Positions 1 to 9,597 of a DNA stretch of 16,556 bases are shown here, in pieces. How positions within the stretch are numbered: the stretch's first letter is position 1; the number at the start of each line of letters is the position of its first letter. This stretch comes from Entophlyctis helioformis (lineage: Eukaryota > Chytridiomycota > Chytridiomycetes > Chytridiales > Chytriomycetaceae), in the NCBI GenBank assembly GCA_025526915.1, contig JAHLKH010000372.1:1-16556 (forward strand), written 5' to 3'. A model generated the notes under the pieces. The model saw nothing but the letters and a program-made list of their open reading frames with translations. It was not told the DNA's origin and did not search any database. The translations under genes and the position numbers were made by a program.

Positions 1-920
1 GAGCAGGTTTGGATGCACGAGCAGACGCAGATCCTGCAGAGATGGCAGATATGGCAGCGACTGCAGCTGTGGCGTCCGAGTAAGAGGCATAGACAAAGGG
101 CTGTTGCGATGCTTGAGATCTGGCATTGCTGCTGCTGTTGCTGTTGCTGTTGGAGTCAGAGACGAGTGCTGCGTGTTGGGGAGCAAAGTCGAGCATGGCA
201 GAGTGGCAAGGATCGGAAGCCTTTGGGTGCAGGGGGAGAGTGGCCTGCAGCACAAAGAGGGACTCGAGGGCCGAGTCGGACACGACGCGAATGCTGGGGC
301 ACAGAGGGCACGGTGAGGTGACGTATGCGTCGATCAACCAACGACCAACGACCAACCTGTGGGCCCAGACACGGCCGTGCAGCAGACAGGCCAGCACTTG
401 GACGCACGATCCGACGCGGACAGACAGCGGCGAGAAGTGCCCGTCTGGGAACAGTGTCTGATCGTTGTTGTGGACGTTGTTGTGATCGATGATGTGGTTG
501 TGGACACGGAGGGCGAGCCGAGGCACGAGCACATCGATGGCAGCAGTTCCGTCGTCTGGCTGCCGGTGTGAGCAAGGGCAGACAGGCAAGGACAGACAGA
601 CAAGGGCAGACAGGCAAGGGCAGACAGACAGAGGCAGACGAACCGAGCAGCAGAGTGGCCGCCACACCGCTGGTAGATCCAGCAGCAGATGCAGATGCAC
701 CAGCAGCAGATGCAGATGCAGGCGAGTGCAGATGCCAGGCGGCCACCAGGCCCAGCAGCCGGACGGTGTGCAGCGTGGATGCTGCTGTTGATGGCGAGAG
801 CAGGGCGGCCTGCACAGCGAGCAGCAGCGCCGGCCTGTACGCGGTGGGCGGTGCGAGTCCAGTGTCTGAGCGAGTGCCAGAGCGAGTGTCTGAGCGAGTG
901 TGACTGTCGGCGGCCAGCAT
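1..920 (-). CDS. Unrecognised protein, 5' part, runs off left edge
   Basis: The minus strand from 559 down to 1 is continuously open in one frame with strong GC3 and a balanced, non-repetitive composition, including DGHFSPLSVRVGSC, VGRWLIDAYVTSPCPLCPSI and SALESLFVLQATLPLHP. It becomes Ser/Asn/Ala-rich towards the left edge (SNSNSNSSSN). That is what real coding looks like here; the other two minus frames give Arg/Pro/Ser-rich nonsense. At 560-562 an acceptor CAG follows a long polypyrimidine tract (minus strand of about 565-640), so the open frame probably starts as an exon at 559. A likely first exon begins at the ATG at 920-918 in a different frame (MLAADSHTRS, then APPTAYRPALLLAVQAALL) and would splice from a GT near 675. 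The start and that donor are inferred. I recognise no domain. The alternation around VRVGSCVQVLACL is vaguely beta-barrel-like, but I do not assign a fold. The gene is divergent from the zinc-finger gene. Confidence 0.5.
565..640 (-). repeat. Polypyrimidine (minus strand) degenerate repeat, probable intron 3' end
   Basis: The plus strand shows repeated GACAGGCAAGG / GGCAGACAGAC units, which are CTGTCTGCCCTTGCC on the minus strand. They lead directly into a CAG acceptor at 560-562 with a CTCAC branch-like element close by. The run is best read as the polypyrimidine tract of the last intron before the left-edge exon. Confidence 0.45.
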
Positions 921-1409
921 GGCGAGTGGGCGAGTGGAGATTTGAATCTGAGTCCGAGTTTGAAATTGGGAATTGGGAATTTCGGATTTTTCCTTTTTTT
1001 TTTTTTTTTTTTTTCTCTTGTTTCTGTCGTTTCTGTTGTTGAGCTCGCGGCCGGCTGCTCGCATCGATCGTCGTCGCTGCTCAGTCGTCGCTCGTCGCTC
1101 GTCGCTGCTCAGTCGTCGCTGCCCAGTCGAGATCCAGGCCTCGGACTCTGCGTAGCGTGCATTGCGTAGCGTGCATTGCGTGCGAAGCGTTGCGTGCCTC
1201 TGATCAGACAGCCCGGCGTGCGTGCGTGCGGCGCTCGCCCAGATCTGGCTTTTCTTGGTTGGTTGGTTGGTTGCTGCTCGGATTGCTGCTGGCATTGCTG
1301 GTGCTGCTGCTGGTGCACGGCGGTCGTTGGCTGACACACACACACACGCACGCACCTATAGGCAGACTCTCGCACTTACAGCCAGCCACAGTCACAATCA
1401 TACCGCTGC
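921..1409. promoter_or_regulatory. Divergent promoter region between left-edge gene and zinc-finger gene
   Basis: This region holds no convincing gene. It contains an AT-rich island at about 940-1020, unusual in this GC-rich window, ending in a 21-T tract at 994-1014. Further right are short-period repeats: TCGTCGCT/GCTCAGTCG units at about 1063-1125, GCGTAGCGTGCATT units at 1148-1185, four TTGG units at about 1257-1272 and a CA run at about 1334-1346. A weak TATA-like CTATAG lies at about 1356-1361. Poly(dA:dT) tracts are classic nucleosome-excluding promoter elements in fungi, which fits a shared bidirectional promoter. Confidence 0.5.
994..1014. repeat. Poly(T) tract, 21 nt
   Basis: There are 21 consecutive T on the plus strand, about 75-95 nt upstream of the candidate ATG of the left-edge minus-strand gene and about 400 nt upstream of the zinc-finger ATG. 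The length may be imprecise if the assembly has homopolymer errors. Confidence 0.85.
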
Positions 1410-4400
1410 ATGGTCGACGGCCTCGGCACCTTCGGCGACAACGCACGGCCATTGCTGCCTTTGCCGGAACTCCAATCGTCTGGCTCCATGGCCGTGCAGG
1501 TGCCGGCTGCCACTACTACTGCTGCTTCTGCCACTACTACGACAACTACCACAACTACGACCACCACTACAGCCGCCACGGCAACTGCTACGACTACCAC
1601 GACGCCTGCAGCCCTTCCACTGGCCATCTGCAAGGCAGCCTGCGACTCCAGCGAGCCTGCCGAGCCTGCCGTGTTGGCGAGCGCTGCCAGGGCAGACTTG
1701 CGGCGGCCTGGTCCTTCTCCAGCTGCTGCTGCCGCTCTTGTCAAGGGCTGCACCTCTCCTGCTACTACGACCACCACCACCACCACCACCACCACCACCA
1801 CCACCACTCCCACAACCAATACCACAGCAGCAACCACAGCAACAGCCGCCGGCGACAGCGACAGCGGCTGCGCGTGGGTCGCCCGGCTCTTTGACATGGA
1901 GGACGGCGCAGACCAGCTGCAAGAAGACCGCCTGCAACAAGACCGCCTGCAACAAGACCAACAGCATCAGGCGGCCGCCAGCCTGGACCCGGCCGTGCTG
2001 CTCGACAGCCTCTTCCTGGACGACTTTGAGCCGATCCTGCCCCGCGCGCCGTCGCCCACGCCCGTCGTCGTCTTGACGCATCCGTTCCCATTGCCGTCAT
2101 GCAGCCTATCAGACCACAACCACCACCACCACAACAACCACAACCACAGCTGTGCGTCGGCCTGCGCGTCTGCCTTGCTGCCACACGCGGCCTTGGCCTC
2201 GCTGCCGGGATCGGCTGCGCCGTCGGGATCGCCTGCTCGGCCAGACGCCTGCTCAGACGCCGGCCCGGGTGCAGACCACTCGCTGGCCTTTCTGCTCGGC
2301 ATCGATCCGTCGGCCAGCAGCCCGCAGCCTGGCCAGCTCCACCAGCAGCTGCCCCACCTTCAACACTCACAGAGCCAGTCGCAAGATCCCCCGTATCCCC
2401 TCCTGGACCCCGCATTGCAGCACGCGTCTCCTCGTATACCTCTGGCTGCCTCGTCGTCCGCCGCCCCTTTATCCGCCCCGTCCTCCGCTACTCCAACACT
2501 TGCAGACTCAACTGCAGACCCGTCTGCATCGTCTGCATCATCTGACACGGATCAGCAGCAGCAGCAGCAGCAATCCCTGCAGGACATCTTCACAGCCCTG
2601 TTTGCAACCACGCCTCCTTGCCCCAACGTATCCGAGCCTTTGCAACCGTCTTCTACAGAGCCATCCCTCTTTAATCCTTCGTTTCTCTCGCATATCCCCT
2701 CTGGCGACTCTGGCACGCTCGCGTCGGGTTCTGCCTCTACTTCTACAGACGCACTCTTGGATCCGGACGCCTCGGCTTCGTCTGCTCCACCCCTGGATAC
2801 CATCGACTCGGCCACGCTTCTGGCCCTGCTTGCCCAGTGGACCTCGCAGTCGGCTGTCGATCAAAGCAACGCTCTGCAGACAGACGCCCAGCAAGCGCAA
2901 CTACAGCACGTCTCGTCCCAGACCCACCCTTGGGACGCGAGCAAGCAGGACGGTCTCCAGCTGCCGTGGCTCTCGCAGCACGTTGACCAGACAGTCACAG
3001 GATCGGCCGAGCATGCAGCCGCATCTTTTTACAATCAGGACTCGCACGACGCCAGTGATGACGCCATCGAGTCGTTGCTATTCATGGACATGGACTCCAA
3101 CACGGGCAATGGCGGCGTTTCTATCGAAACGCAAGAGTCAGCCATGGTGGATGCCCCCGTCCTGGATCCGGCACTGTGTTGCAAGAGCGACGCGTCCTCG
3201 AATGCCCAACCGGCGGCTGACGAGACTCGAGCCCAAATCGGAACAGCTGCACCAACGGCTGGAGCCCGTTCGCCCCCAATGCCACCGTCGACATCGTCAT
3301 CATCTACGGCTGCTGCAGAGCCGGCAGACACGCCAATCAAGGCAGACGCCTCGCTCTTGTCAGCGCCGACAGCCGCGCCAGAAATGTCTCTGTTGAACCA
3401 ACGCATCCCCAGCCGCGCCATCCAACGCACGCAGCTGCAGCACGCTGGCCATGCGACTGCAAAGAGCAATCCTGCCCGCAACGTGGCCGCGTCTCGCCGG
3501 TCCATGTCCGCAAGTGAATCGAGCTCGGCCATGTCAACATCGGCATCGGCGGATGCTGGATCCGGCTGTGGATCGCGCGCATTGCTGTCCATGTTGTCCA
3601 ACGAGACGCTGTCGCTGGCTCTTGGCACTGGCGTCAAGCGGAAGTATTCCATGCCCCCGGCCGCATCTCTGCACACGCAGCAGCAGCAGCAGCAGCAGCC
3701 GAAACCACTGCTTGTGCCGCAACACATCTCAGCCAAGGCGGATCAGACGTCGAGCGACTTTGGGTCTGCCAGCAGAAGAAGCAGCAGCGCCAGCACCACG
3801 AGCGGCATCAGCAACACCAGCATTGCAAGCACCAGCAGCAGCAGCATCAGCGCAGTCGGCACGGCAGGAGACTCGCTGCAGGGCAGCAGGGGCTTCTACA
3901 AGCGGAGACGGACCATGACCGGACACGCGGGCGGGATCAGCAGTGTGAGTGCATTCGGCGACCTCGCGCTGTACTTGTCGGCAGGCAGCTCGTTGACTGA
4001 CACTCGATACAAGGCTCTGGGCACTGGCATGTCGCTGATTGATCCACAGAAGCTCTTGGACGCACTCTCGGCGGCCGGCATCCAGATGTCGCCCTCGGCG
4101 GCCCAGGCAGCGGCACGCGCTGCGACTCTGGCGTATCTGGCGTTTATGACGGCACCCGCGTCGGCTTTGGCGGCCTCTGCCGCGTCTGCGGCCCAGGCGG
4201 CGTCGGCAGCGTCGGTCAAGAAGGTGCAGGAGCTGCTGCAGGCAAAGGCTGCCTCTGCTCCTGCTCCTGCCTCTGCTCCTGCTCCTGCTTCTGCACCCTC
4301 GTCTGCATCCACGACTGCACCGCCTGTCATGCTGAGATCCGACTCGGGAAGCTCGCAGTCTGTCCGGTCTGCGTCGCCCTCGCTGGTGGTGCCGCCCACG

Positions 4401-6000
4401 CCAACGTCGCTGCCCCAGACGCCTGGCGTGACTGCATCTTCACAGGCATCGGCATCCGTGCCTGCAAGCAGACCCGCAGCCCCAACGGCAGCCGCAGCGC
4501 CAGTTGCAACTAGCACGCCATCCATAGCAGCAGCCGGCTACACCCGAAAGGCGTCCATGATCTCGGCTGCATCCTGGCCGCGGCATCCGGCGCTCTGGAA
4601 AGGGTCCCCAACAAGGACAGTCTGCCGAGTCACGTGCCGCACGCGTCGACCGTCCAATGGCCCGCGCGCCAGCCCACCACTGACGGCCAAGGTTCGGCGG
4701 CAACCCCTCCGCCCGTGTCGACAACAGCAACAGTAGCAACAGCAGCGACAACGAAAGCGCCATTTACCGTCGCTCCCAGCATCTCTGTCGCGCAGTCTTT
4801 GCCAAAACCGGCCTGGGAAGCGCTGGCGGTCGATGCCTCGTTTGTTGAGCAGCTGGTCCGCCATGCATCGGCTCGCGTCGACGGCCTCGGGCCGAGTGCT
4901 GATGCAAGCACGACCAAAATGCTTGCGAGCGGCAGTCGCAGCGGTAGCGGCAGCCGTCGCAGTGGCGGAAGCGGAGGCAGTGGCGGGGGACACAAGGGCC
5001 CAAGACGCGGCATCTCGCCGTCGCCAGCCGACCTGGCGTTCATCGACCTGCTCCTCCCGGCGGAGCGGCAGGCGGACGGCCTGTTCCACTGCCCGCACCC
5101 GGAAGGCTGCGTGCAGACGTTTGCGCGGCGCTACAACCTCAAGACGCATTACATGGCCGTGCATGGGTGCATCCGCGACTACCGCTGCCAGACGTGCGGC
5201 TGGAACTTTACGCGCAAGTCGGATCTCAAGCGGCACATGACCAAGGGCGTGCACCGCATGTCGAGCGCAAACGGGACGCCCGGCGAGAGCGCCGAGGCGA
5301 GCGCGAGCGAGAGCCTGTTGGCGGTCCCGCTGGTTCGGCCCGACTCGCCTGTTTCGCCGCCGCCAGCGCCACTGCGGCCAACGTCCCCACAGCCTCAGTC
5401 ACTGCCACTGCCACTGCCACTGCCACTGCCACTGCCACTGCCACTGCCACTGCAACCACCACCACCACCGCCACCAACTAGGCCGCCACCGCGTCGGCTG
5501 GCTGCTCGTGGTGGTGTGCTGCCTCTTCCGCCTCCACCGCCTCCTCATCCTAATGTCCGGTCGCGTGCAGCGGCGGGTGAGCAGCTGTGGCCCATGGGCA
5601 AACGGCCCAGGAAGCGTGTGCGCAGCAGCAGCAACAGCAGCAGCAGCCACCGGGATAGCGGCACGCCATCTGTCCCTGTGTCTGTGCCTACCCCTGTCGC
5701 TGTATCAACAGCTACACCTGCACCTGCACCTGCACCTGCACCTGCATCGACAGACGCGGATGCGGAACCGTCAGCAACGTCTGTAGACTTGAACGCGGAC
5801 GTTGATGTGGACGCGGATGTCGATGTGGACGCGGACGCAGATGTGGACGCGGATGTGGATATGGATGTGGATGTGCAGCCGTCCGAGACACGCCCGCGGT
5901 TGCGTATCAAGCTCAGTCGCGTCGCAGCGGCTGGGAAACTGACGACGGAGGATGTGGAGCCTTTGCAGCCGACGCCGACGCAACCGGCACAGACGGCACA

Positions 6001-6031
<31 letters not shown>

Positions 6032-6514
6032 CGTGCAGCCAAGCTTCGACGAGCACCGATCAAGCTGATCCTGTCGCCCAAGGCTGGCTCGGCGACCGAC
6101 GCTGCGGCGGATGCGCCGCCGGCCGTGGTGCCCACGCTGGACGCTCTGCCGACGCCTGGCTGCGCGTCGCTGTCGCCACCGCCGTTGTCGGCCTCGGCGT
6201 CCGTGTCGGCGTCGTCATCTCTGTCGGCCGTCTCGTCGCTGACGCCTGATACGTCACTCTCGCTCTCGCCGTTGCCTGTGTCGCTGCCAGCCATGTCGCC
6301 GGTGTCGGCGGATCAGGCTGACCAGGTTACCCACACGACGGTGGATGTGGTGGACAAGATTGGCCCGAGCCACACGGCGGATCGCAGACCCCGAACGAAG
6401 CAGCAGCAGCAGCAGCAGCAACGGCGCGGGTCTGTCCAGCCGAGCACGGTGGTGCCGGCAACAGCCACGGGAAGCACCACGCGATCAGCAGCCAGGGCAC
6501 GCCGACCGTCGTAG
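1410..6514 (+). CDS. C2H2 zinc-finger transcription factor, large and mostly disordered
   Basis: Probable nuclear DNA-binding regulator. The ATG at 1410 is the first after an in-frame TAG at 1359. Frame 3 stays open to 4736, and the zinc-finger part lies in frame 2 from 4514 to the TAG at 6512-6514. Restoring one base between about 4550 and 4690 joins them into 1701 residues. Two adjacent fingers are visible: 5090-5164 (C-x5-C-x12-H-x4-H) and 5186-5254 (C-x2-C-x12-H-x5-H), with FARRYNLKTH and FTRKSDLKRH helices. Two fingers are enough for sequence-specific binding in fungal regulators. The rest is low complexity: Thr runs, poly-Gln (2552-2572, 3678-3700, 6400-6420), Leu-Pro, Ala-Pro and Asp-Val/Ala repeats. 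Acidic/hydrophobic patches such as LLDSLFLDDFEPILP (1995-2039) and ESLLFMDMDS (about 3069) resemble activation domains. Basic patches VKRKYS (about 3634) and YKRRRTM (about 3897) may be nuclear localisation signals. I do not recognise a specific orthologue, and target genes are unknown. Confidence 0.75.
1767..1809 (+). repeat. (ACC)n microsatellite coding poly-Thr
   Basis: An almost pure ACC run inside the zinc-finger gene encodes about 14 Thr in its frame. A less pure Thr-coding stretch lies at about 1510-1615. Other frames would read His or Pro, so length changes by whole units are tolerated. Confidence 0.85.
4550..4690 (+). other. Reading-frame change inside the zinc-finger gene
   Basis: The upstream coding frame ends in an Arg/Cys-rich tail and stops at 4734-4736, while the downstream frame is open from 4514 and becomes protein-like at about 4565 (LAAASGALERVPNKDSLPSH). 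The offset equals one missing base or an intron of length 3n+2. GT-AG pairs 4620-4672 (53 nt) and 4629-4672 (44 nt) would restore the frame but are shorter than any intron seen here and lack a clear branch site. I favour a single-base deletion, moderately. Confidence 0.6.
5398..5468 (+). repeat. (CCACTG)n then (CCACCA)n, Leu-Pro and poly-Pro coding
   Basis: A hexanucleotide CACTGC/CCACTG array encodes alternating Leu-Pro, followed by CCACCACCA encoding a proline run, just C-terminal of the zinc fingers. Confidence 0.85.
5788..5878 (+). repeat. Asp-Val/Asp-Ala coding repeat
   Basis: GACGTGGATGTG/GACGCGGAT units encode an alternating Asp-Val/Asp-Ala block of about 28 residues, strongly acidic. 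It may act as an acidic activation or chromatin-contact segment; this is inference from composition only. A (CCTGCA)n Ala-Pro run precedes it at about 5717-5748, and Thr-Ala-Gln repeats follow at about 5990-6030. Confidence 0.7.
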
Positions 6515-6572
6515 CCGCATTGTCTTTATTATTGTGATTGGGGGACTGGGCCTGTCGACCATCAGTGTGACC

Positions 6573-6578
6573 AATAAA
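6573..6578 (+). terminator. AATAAA poly(A) signal of the zinc-finger gene
   Basis: A perfect AATAAA lies 58 nt after the stop codon of the zinc-finger gene, in a locally A-rich stretch. Confidence 0.55.
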
Positions 6579-6639
6579 TCAGCAAGGATCAAAGGGGGAA
6601 GCTGTAAATGTCACCGGCTGCGTTGAAGCGTATGCGCGC

Positions 6640-6641
<2 letters not shown>

Positions 6642-6687
<46 letters not shown>
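6642..6687. repeat. (TG)23 microsatellite with CG lead-in
   Basis: About 23 TG units follow directly after GCGCGCGC at 6634-6641. Alternating purine-pyrimidine DNA of this length can adopt Z-form under negative supercoiling. It sits between two convergent 3' ends. Confidence 0.9.
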
Positions 6688-6688
<1 letters not shown>

Positions 6689-6691
6689 GCT

Positions 6692-6697
6692 TTTATT
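6692..6697 (-). terminator. AATAAA poly(A) signal of gene B
   Basis: TTTATT on the plus strand reads AATAAA on the minus strand, about 185 nt beyond the gene B stop and next to the TG repeat. Confidence 0.45.
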
Positions 6698-6882
6698 GTG
6701 GCGATGGACGGTTGGCTAGGGGCATGTACAGACAATGTGAAGAGCAGCGACCAGCAAGGCGGCGTAGCGTGGCATATAGACAAGAGCAAAAACAGAGCAG
6801 AGCGGAATAGGATCGGGTGGGATGGGATGGTATAGAACGGTAGAGTGGTGGAGAGACACGAACAGGTACGTGCCCATCACTT

Positions 6883-7941
6883 TTACGGCTTCTTGTCTGT
6901 CGCTGCCTTGACGTCGGTGTTGGTCTTTTGGTCATTGACCTGGACCTTGTTGCTCTGGGAGTTGTCAGCAGCGATCTTCTGGTTGGCACCGCCGGCCGTG
7001 TTGGTGACCTGGATGCGGATGCAGTCGTCTGTTGGAGCGGCGCGGAGCGTGCATGCATGGCAGATGGACAAGAAAACAATCATGGGATCGCATCGGGTCA
7101 GCATTGCGGCATTCAGAGAGACAAAGCTAGAAGCAGTGGAAAGCGGCAACTGGCAAGTGGCAAGCGGCAAGAGAGAGAGAGGGAGAGAGGCAAGAGAGAG
7201 GCAAGAGAGAGGCAAGAGTGAAAGAAGCAACGCACCCTGAGGACCACGGCGCAGAACAGGCATCAGGAGAGGCTGGTGAGCATCGGCACCGGTGATGGAG
7301 CAGATGCGGTACGTGCCCTGCTCCTTGAGCGCGTTGGGCGGGATGACGGCCTCGAGCGAGCGCTTCTCGGGGTCGGTGGCGGCGTTGTTGATGCCCTTGA
7401 AAAAGGCAAACACCTTGGGATCAGGGGCCGTGCGCGCGCCGGGCTCCATCTTCTGCACGGTGATGTGCTGGTGGCCCTCGGCCGTGCCGAGCTGCGGGTT
7501 GAGCGTCTGCGGCGCGAGGTAGTACTGCTCGTTGGCGAGGTTGAAGAAGCCGGCGACCATGTTGACAATGTCGATGCGGACCTTGTTCTCGACCGAGGCG
7601 TCGATGGTCGAGCCGGCCTTGGGCTCGACGATGATGGTCGAGACCATCTTGGACACGTCGGGGATCAGACCCATGGGCGTGGACGAGCACGAGCGGCCGC
7701 CGGTCTTGAGCTGCGTGCCGTTGCCGGCGGGCACGTCCTTGAACTGCCGGCAGAAGGGCGACGGGTCCTGCGGCTTGAAGCTGGTGACGCCCGAGGGCAG
7801 GCCGCTCGAGTCGGCGTTGGCACCGGCCACGACGGGGGGAGCGGCGGCACCGGCGGCCTTGTTGTCGGCGCCTTGGGCGAGCGTCTGGCCGGCGAGGGCC
7901 GCCACGAGGGCGAGTGAGAGCGAGAAGGGCGAGGGGATCAT
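6883..7941 (-). CDS. Gene B: secreted 4-cysteine protein, domain 1 only
   Basis: A 283-residue secreted protein. Exon 1 is 7941-7236, the intron 7235-7029 and exon 2 7028-6883 (TAA). The ATG at 7941 opens a typical signal peptide (MIPSPFSLSLALVAALAG, cleavage after QTLA). A short Ala/Pro-rich spacer leads to domain 1 (about 60-242) with SSTPMGLIPD (87-96), FAFFKGIN (178-185), YRIC (211-214), AHQPLLMPV (221-229) and RRGPQDDC (231-238). Cysteines 64, 85, 214 and 238 are conserved in all four cluster members and could form two disulfides. NGT at 74-76 is an N-glycosylation sequon. This matches a widespread, uncharacterised fungal secreted family as I recall it; some members carry misleading legacy names. 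The tail ends at DKKP, where gene C continues into its linker. No enzymatic residues are apparent; a cell-wall or surface role is inference. Confidence 0.85.
   Translation of the reverse strand: MIPSPFSLSLALVAALAGQTLAQGADNKAAGAAAPPVVAGANADSSGLPSGVTSFKPQDPSPFCRQFKDVPAGNGTQLKTGGRSCSSTPMGLIPDVSKMVSTIIVEPKAGSTIDASVENKVRIDIVNMVAGFFNLANEQYYLAPQTLNPQLGTAEGHQHITVQKMEPGARTAPDPKVFAFFKGINNAATDPEKRSLEAVIPPNALKEQGTYRICSITGADAHQPLLMPVLRRGPQGALLLSLLPLSCLSLASLPLSLLPLATCQLPLSTASSFVSLNAAMLTRCDPMIVFLSICHACTLRAAPTDDCIRIQVTNTAGGANQKIAADNSQSNKVQVNDQKTNTDVKAATDKKP
7029..7235 (-). other. Gene B intron, 207 nt, phase 1
   Basis: Donor CAGG|GTGCGT and acceptor CCAACAG|ACGAC. The splice is fixed by comparison with gene E, whose uninterrupted codons read CAG GAC GAC at the same point. 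The intron is a multiple of three with no stop in frame, so a naive translation reads through it as a Leu/Ser-rich hydrophobic insert. Confidence 0.85.
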
Positions 7942-8140
7942 GGGTGACTTGGCGTGGGGTTTTGGAGAGTTCTTGGGCAAGAAGGTTGCACGCGGGATCT
8001 GGACAGGAAAGAGTCGAGGGATAGAGGCGGAGGGCAGAGTGGCGTGCGTGGCGTGCGTGGCGTGTGGCGGGGCGGGAAGCAGCGCGTGTCGAGCGGTCGG
8101 GCAGCCAGTCGGGCAGACACGCGGGGGGAACAGCGGCTGC

Positions 8141-8147
8141 TTTTATT
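8141..8147 (-). promoter_or_regulatory. TATA-like element of gene B
   Basis: On the minus strand this reads AATAAAA inside otherwise GC-rich sequence, 200 nt upstream of the gene B ATG. Each of the four cluster genes has one such A/T island. Confidence 0.4.
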
Positions 8148-8213
8148 GGGGGCCGGGCGGGCGGGCGGGCGGGGGCAGTGGCGCGCGTGAGGGTGGCGCG
8201 TGGCGATGCGCGT

Positions 8214-8318
8214 GTGTGAGTGAGTGTAAGTGGGTGTAGGTGGTGGAGGCAAGCAAGTGTAAGTGAGTGAGTGAGCGAGTGAGTGAGTGTAAGTGGGCGA
8301 GTGAGTGAGTGAGCGAGA
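8214..8318 (+). repeat. (GTGA)n / GTGTAAGTGG minisatellite
   Basis: Degenerate tandem GTGAGTGAGCGA and GTGTAAGTGGG units cover about 105 nt. The array contains many GTGAGT and GTAAGT strings that match the splice-donor consensus, but it lies in a promoter region. Confidence 0.75.
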
Positions 8319-9015
8319 GGGCAATGCATCCAGGCTCGCTTACACAGCCCCTGAAGCCCCTCGCAGCCACACAGCCACACAGCCACACACAGCCTCTCGC
8401 CCCGTCGCATCGCTTCCATCCATCCATCCATGCCCACATGCCCCTGTCCCTTCCCGCCCCTTCCCTTCCCGCCCCGTTCCATCCACGCCGTCGCTTACGT
8501 GGTGTCTCGTGCGTCACTCCGCCCTCGCTGCTTCATGCCTCTTCTCGAGTGCGCAGATCCACGCGGCAGCCTCCTTCACGGCCCAGCCATGACGCGTGCC
8601 GCAAAAGTGCCACCTGACGCCGTGGCATCTCGACATCCCTCGACTGTGGCGACCCTTCAAAGCAGGCCGCTGAGCGCACGCATTCCGCCCGTGGTCCCAG
8701 TCCACGGGTGCATTACCATGTGTCAGAAGTGCCAGACAAGGTCCATGCTGGATGTGTGCCATGACGCAATGCTGCTCGATCAGAGATGATCCCATACACG
8801 GCAGCAAAGGGCGTGCCTTGGCCGCCCACGGATCGATGGACACACCGACACGGCTGTCTGCCCGTGTGTGTCGGCCTTTAGACCAGCAGGGCTTGCCGTG
8901 GGGGCTGTTGGCCCATGCGTGTCGCCCTTCAGACCAGCGGGGCAAGCAGGGCATGTCGTGGATGTTGCTTGGCTGCTTTGTTGGCCAGGCTCGCATGTGC
9001 GTGGTCCCTCCCTCT

Positions 9016-9060
9016 CTCTCTCTCCACCTCTCCACCTCTCCACCTCTCCACCTCTGCCTC
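9016..9060 (+). repeat. CTCCACCT tandem repeat
   Basis: Four to five 9-nt CTCCACCTCT-like units follow a CT run, giving a homopyrimidine-biased tract about 600 nt upstream of gene D. No coding potential is seen. Confidence 0.65.
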
Positions 9061-9426
9061 TCCCTCTGAGCGGAGTTGTGCGGTGGCGCCACCGCCACGA
9101 CGGCGCTTCGCGGTCGCGTGTGTGACGCGTGCCCGCGGGGAGTGGCAGGCAATCTGGTCCCTCTGCCACTTTGCCCTCTGCCCTGTCCCCTCTGCCCCCT
9201 CTGCCCGGTGGATGTGTGGGTGGGCGGGTGGCGCAGATCCAATGCCGGCGATGCAGGCGATACAAAGGCAATGCAGGCACCTCAAAGGCACGACAAGGCC
9301 ATGAAGGCAATGCAGGGGCACCACTGAGGCACCACTGAGGCACCACACGCACAAGCAAGACACGTAATGAGAAGCGAGACGCGACAAGCGACAAGCGACA
9401 AGCGAGTCGGTGCCACCCGCCTCCCC

Positions 9427-9432
9427 TTATAA
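9427..9432 (+). promoter_or_regulatory. TATA-like element of gene D
   Basis: CCCCTTATAA lies 238 nt upstream of the gene D ATG. The same ten bases occur upstream of gene E at 14341-14350. Confidence 0.55.
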
Positions 9433-9597
9433 CGCCGCCCCCTCCCCGCTTGTCTGCCCGCCGCCCTCTGCCCTCTGCCCTGTCCTCCTTCCCGCTCGCT
9501 GCTCCTAGCTTCTAGCTCCTAGCTCCTGCTCTTGCCCCTCCATTCGTACAACCAACCGCCCTCTGTGCTTCTACCGTACAACCTGCTGTACCATCCA

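Larger units (their letters stand above)
6515..6882. other. Convergent 3' intergenic region
   Basis: The 3' ends of the zinc-finger gene and secreted gene B face each other here. It holds candidate poly(A) signals for both directions and the TG microsatellite between them. I see no gene in it. Confidence 0.7.

Noticed and set aside
156..1355. Long minus-strand open frame of 399 codons
   Set aside because: Most is Arg/Ser/Pro-rich low complexity with a Lys run from the poly(T) tract. Only its 920 to about 680 part may be a first exon; below 559 another frame carries the protein-like sequence.
4620..4672. Short GT-AG introns (53 or 44 nt) to explain the zinc-finger gene frame change
   Set aside because: They restore the frame but are shorter than every other intron here and lack a branch site; a one-base deletion fits the error pattern in the window better. 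Not excluded.
7029..7235. Continuous reading of gene B through 7029-7235 as coding
   Set aside because: The uninterrupted gene E fixes the join at the DDC motif, and good donor and acceptor sites flank the segment. Retention is kept only as a low-interest possibility.
8514..9242. Minus-strand open frame of 242 codons in the B/D intergenic region
   Set aside because: Composition is dominated by Arg, His, Gly and repeat-derived EVERW-like units, with no signal peptide, domain or counterpart between C and E.
8214..9403. CRISPR-like or mobile-element repeats
   Set aside because: Repeats are direct, degenerate and lack unique spacers; no terminal inverted repeats, transposase, reverse transcriptase or target-site duplications were seen.
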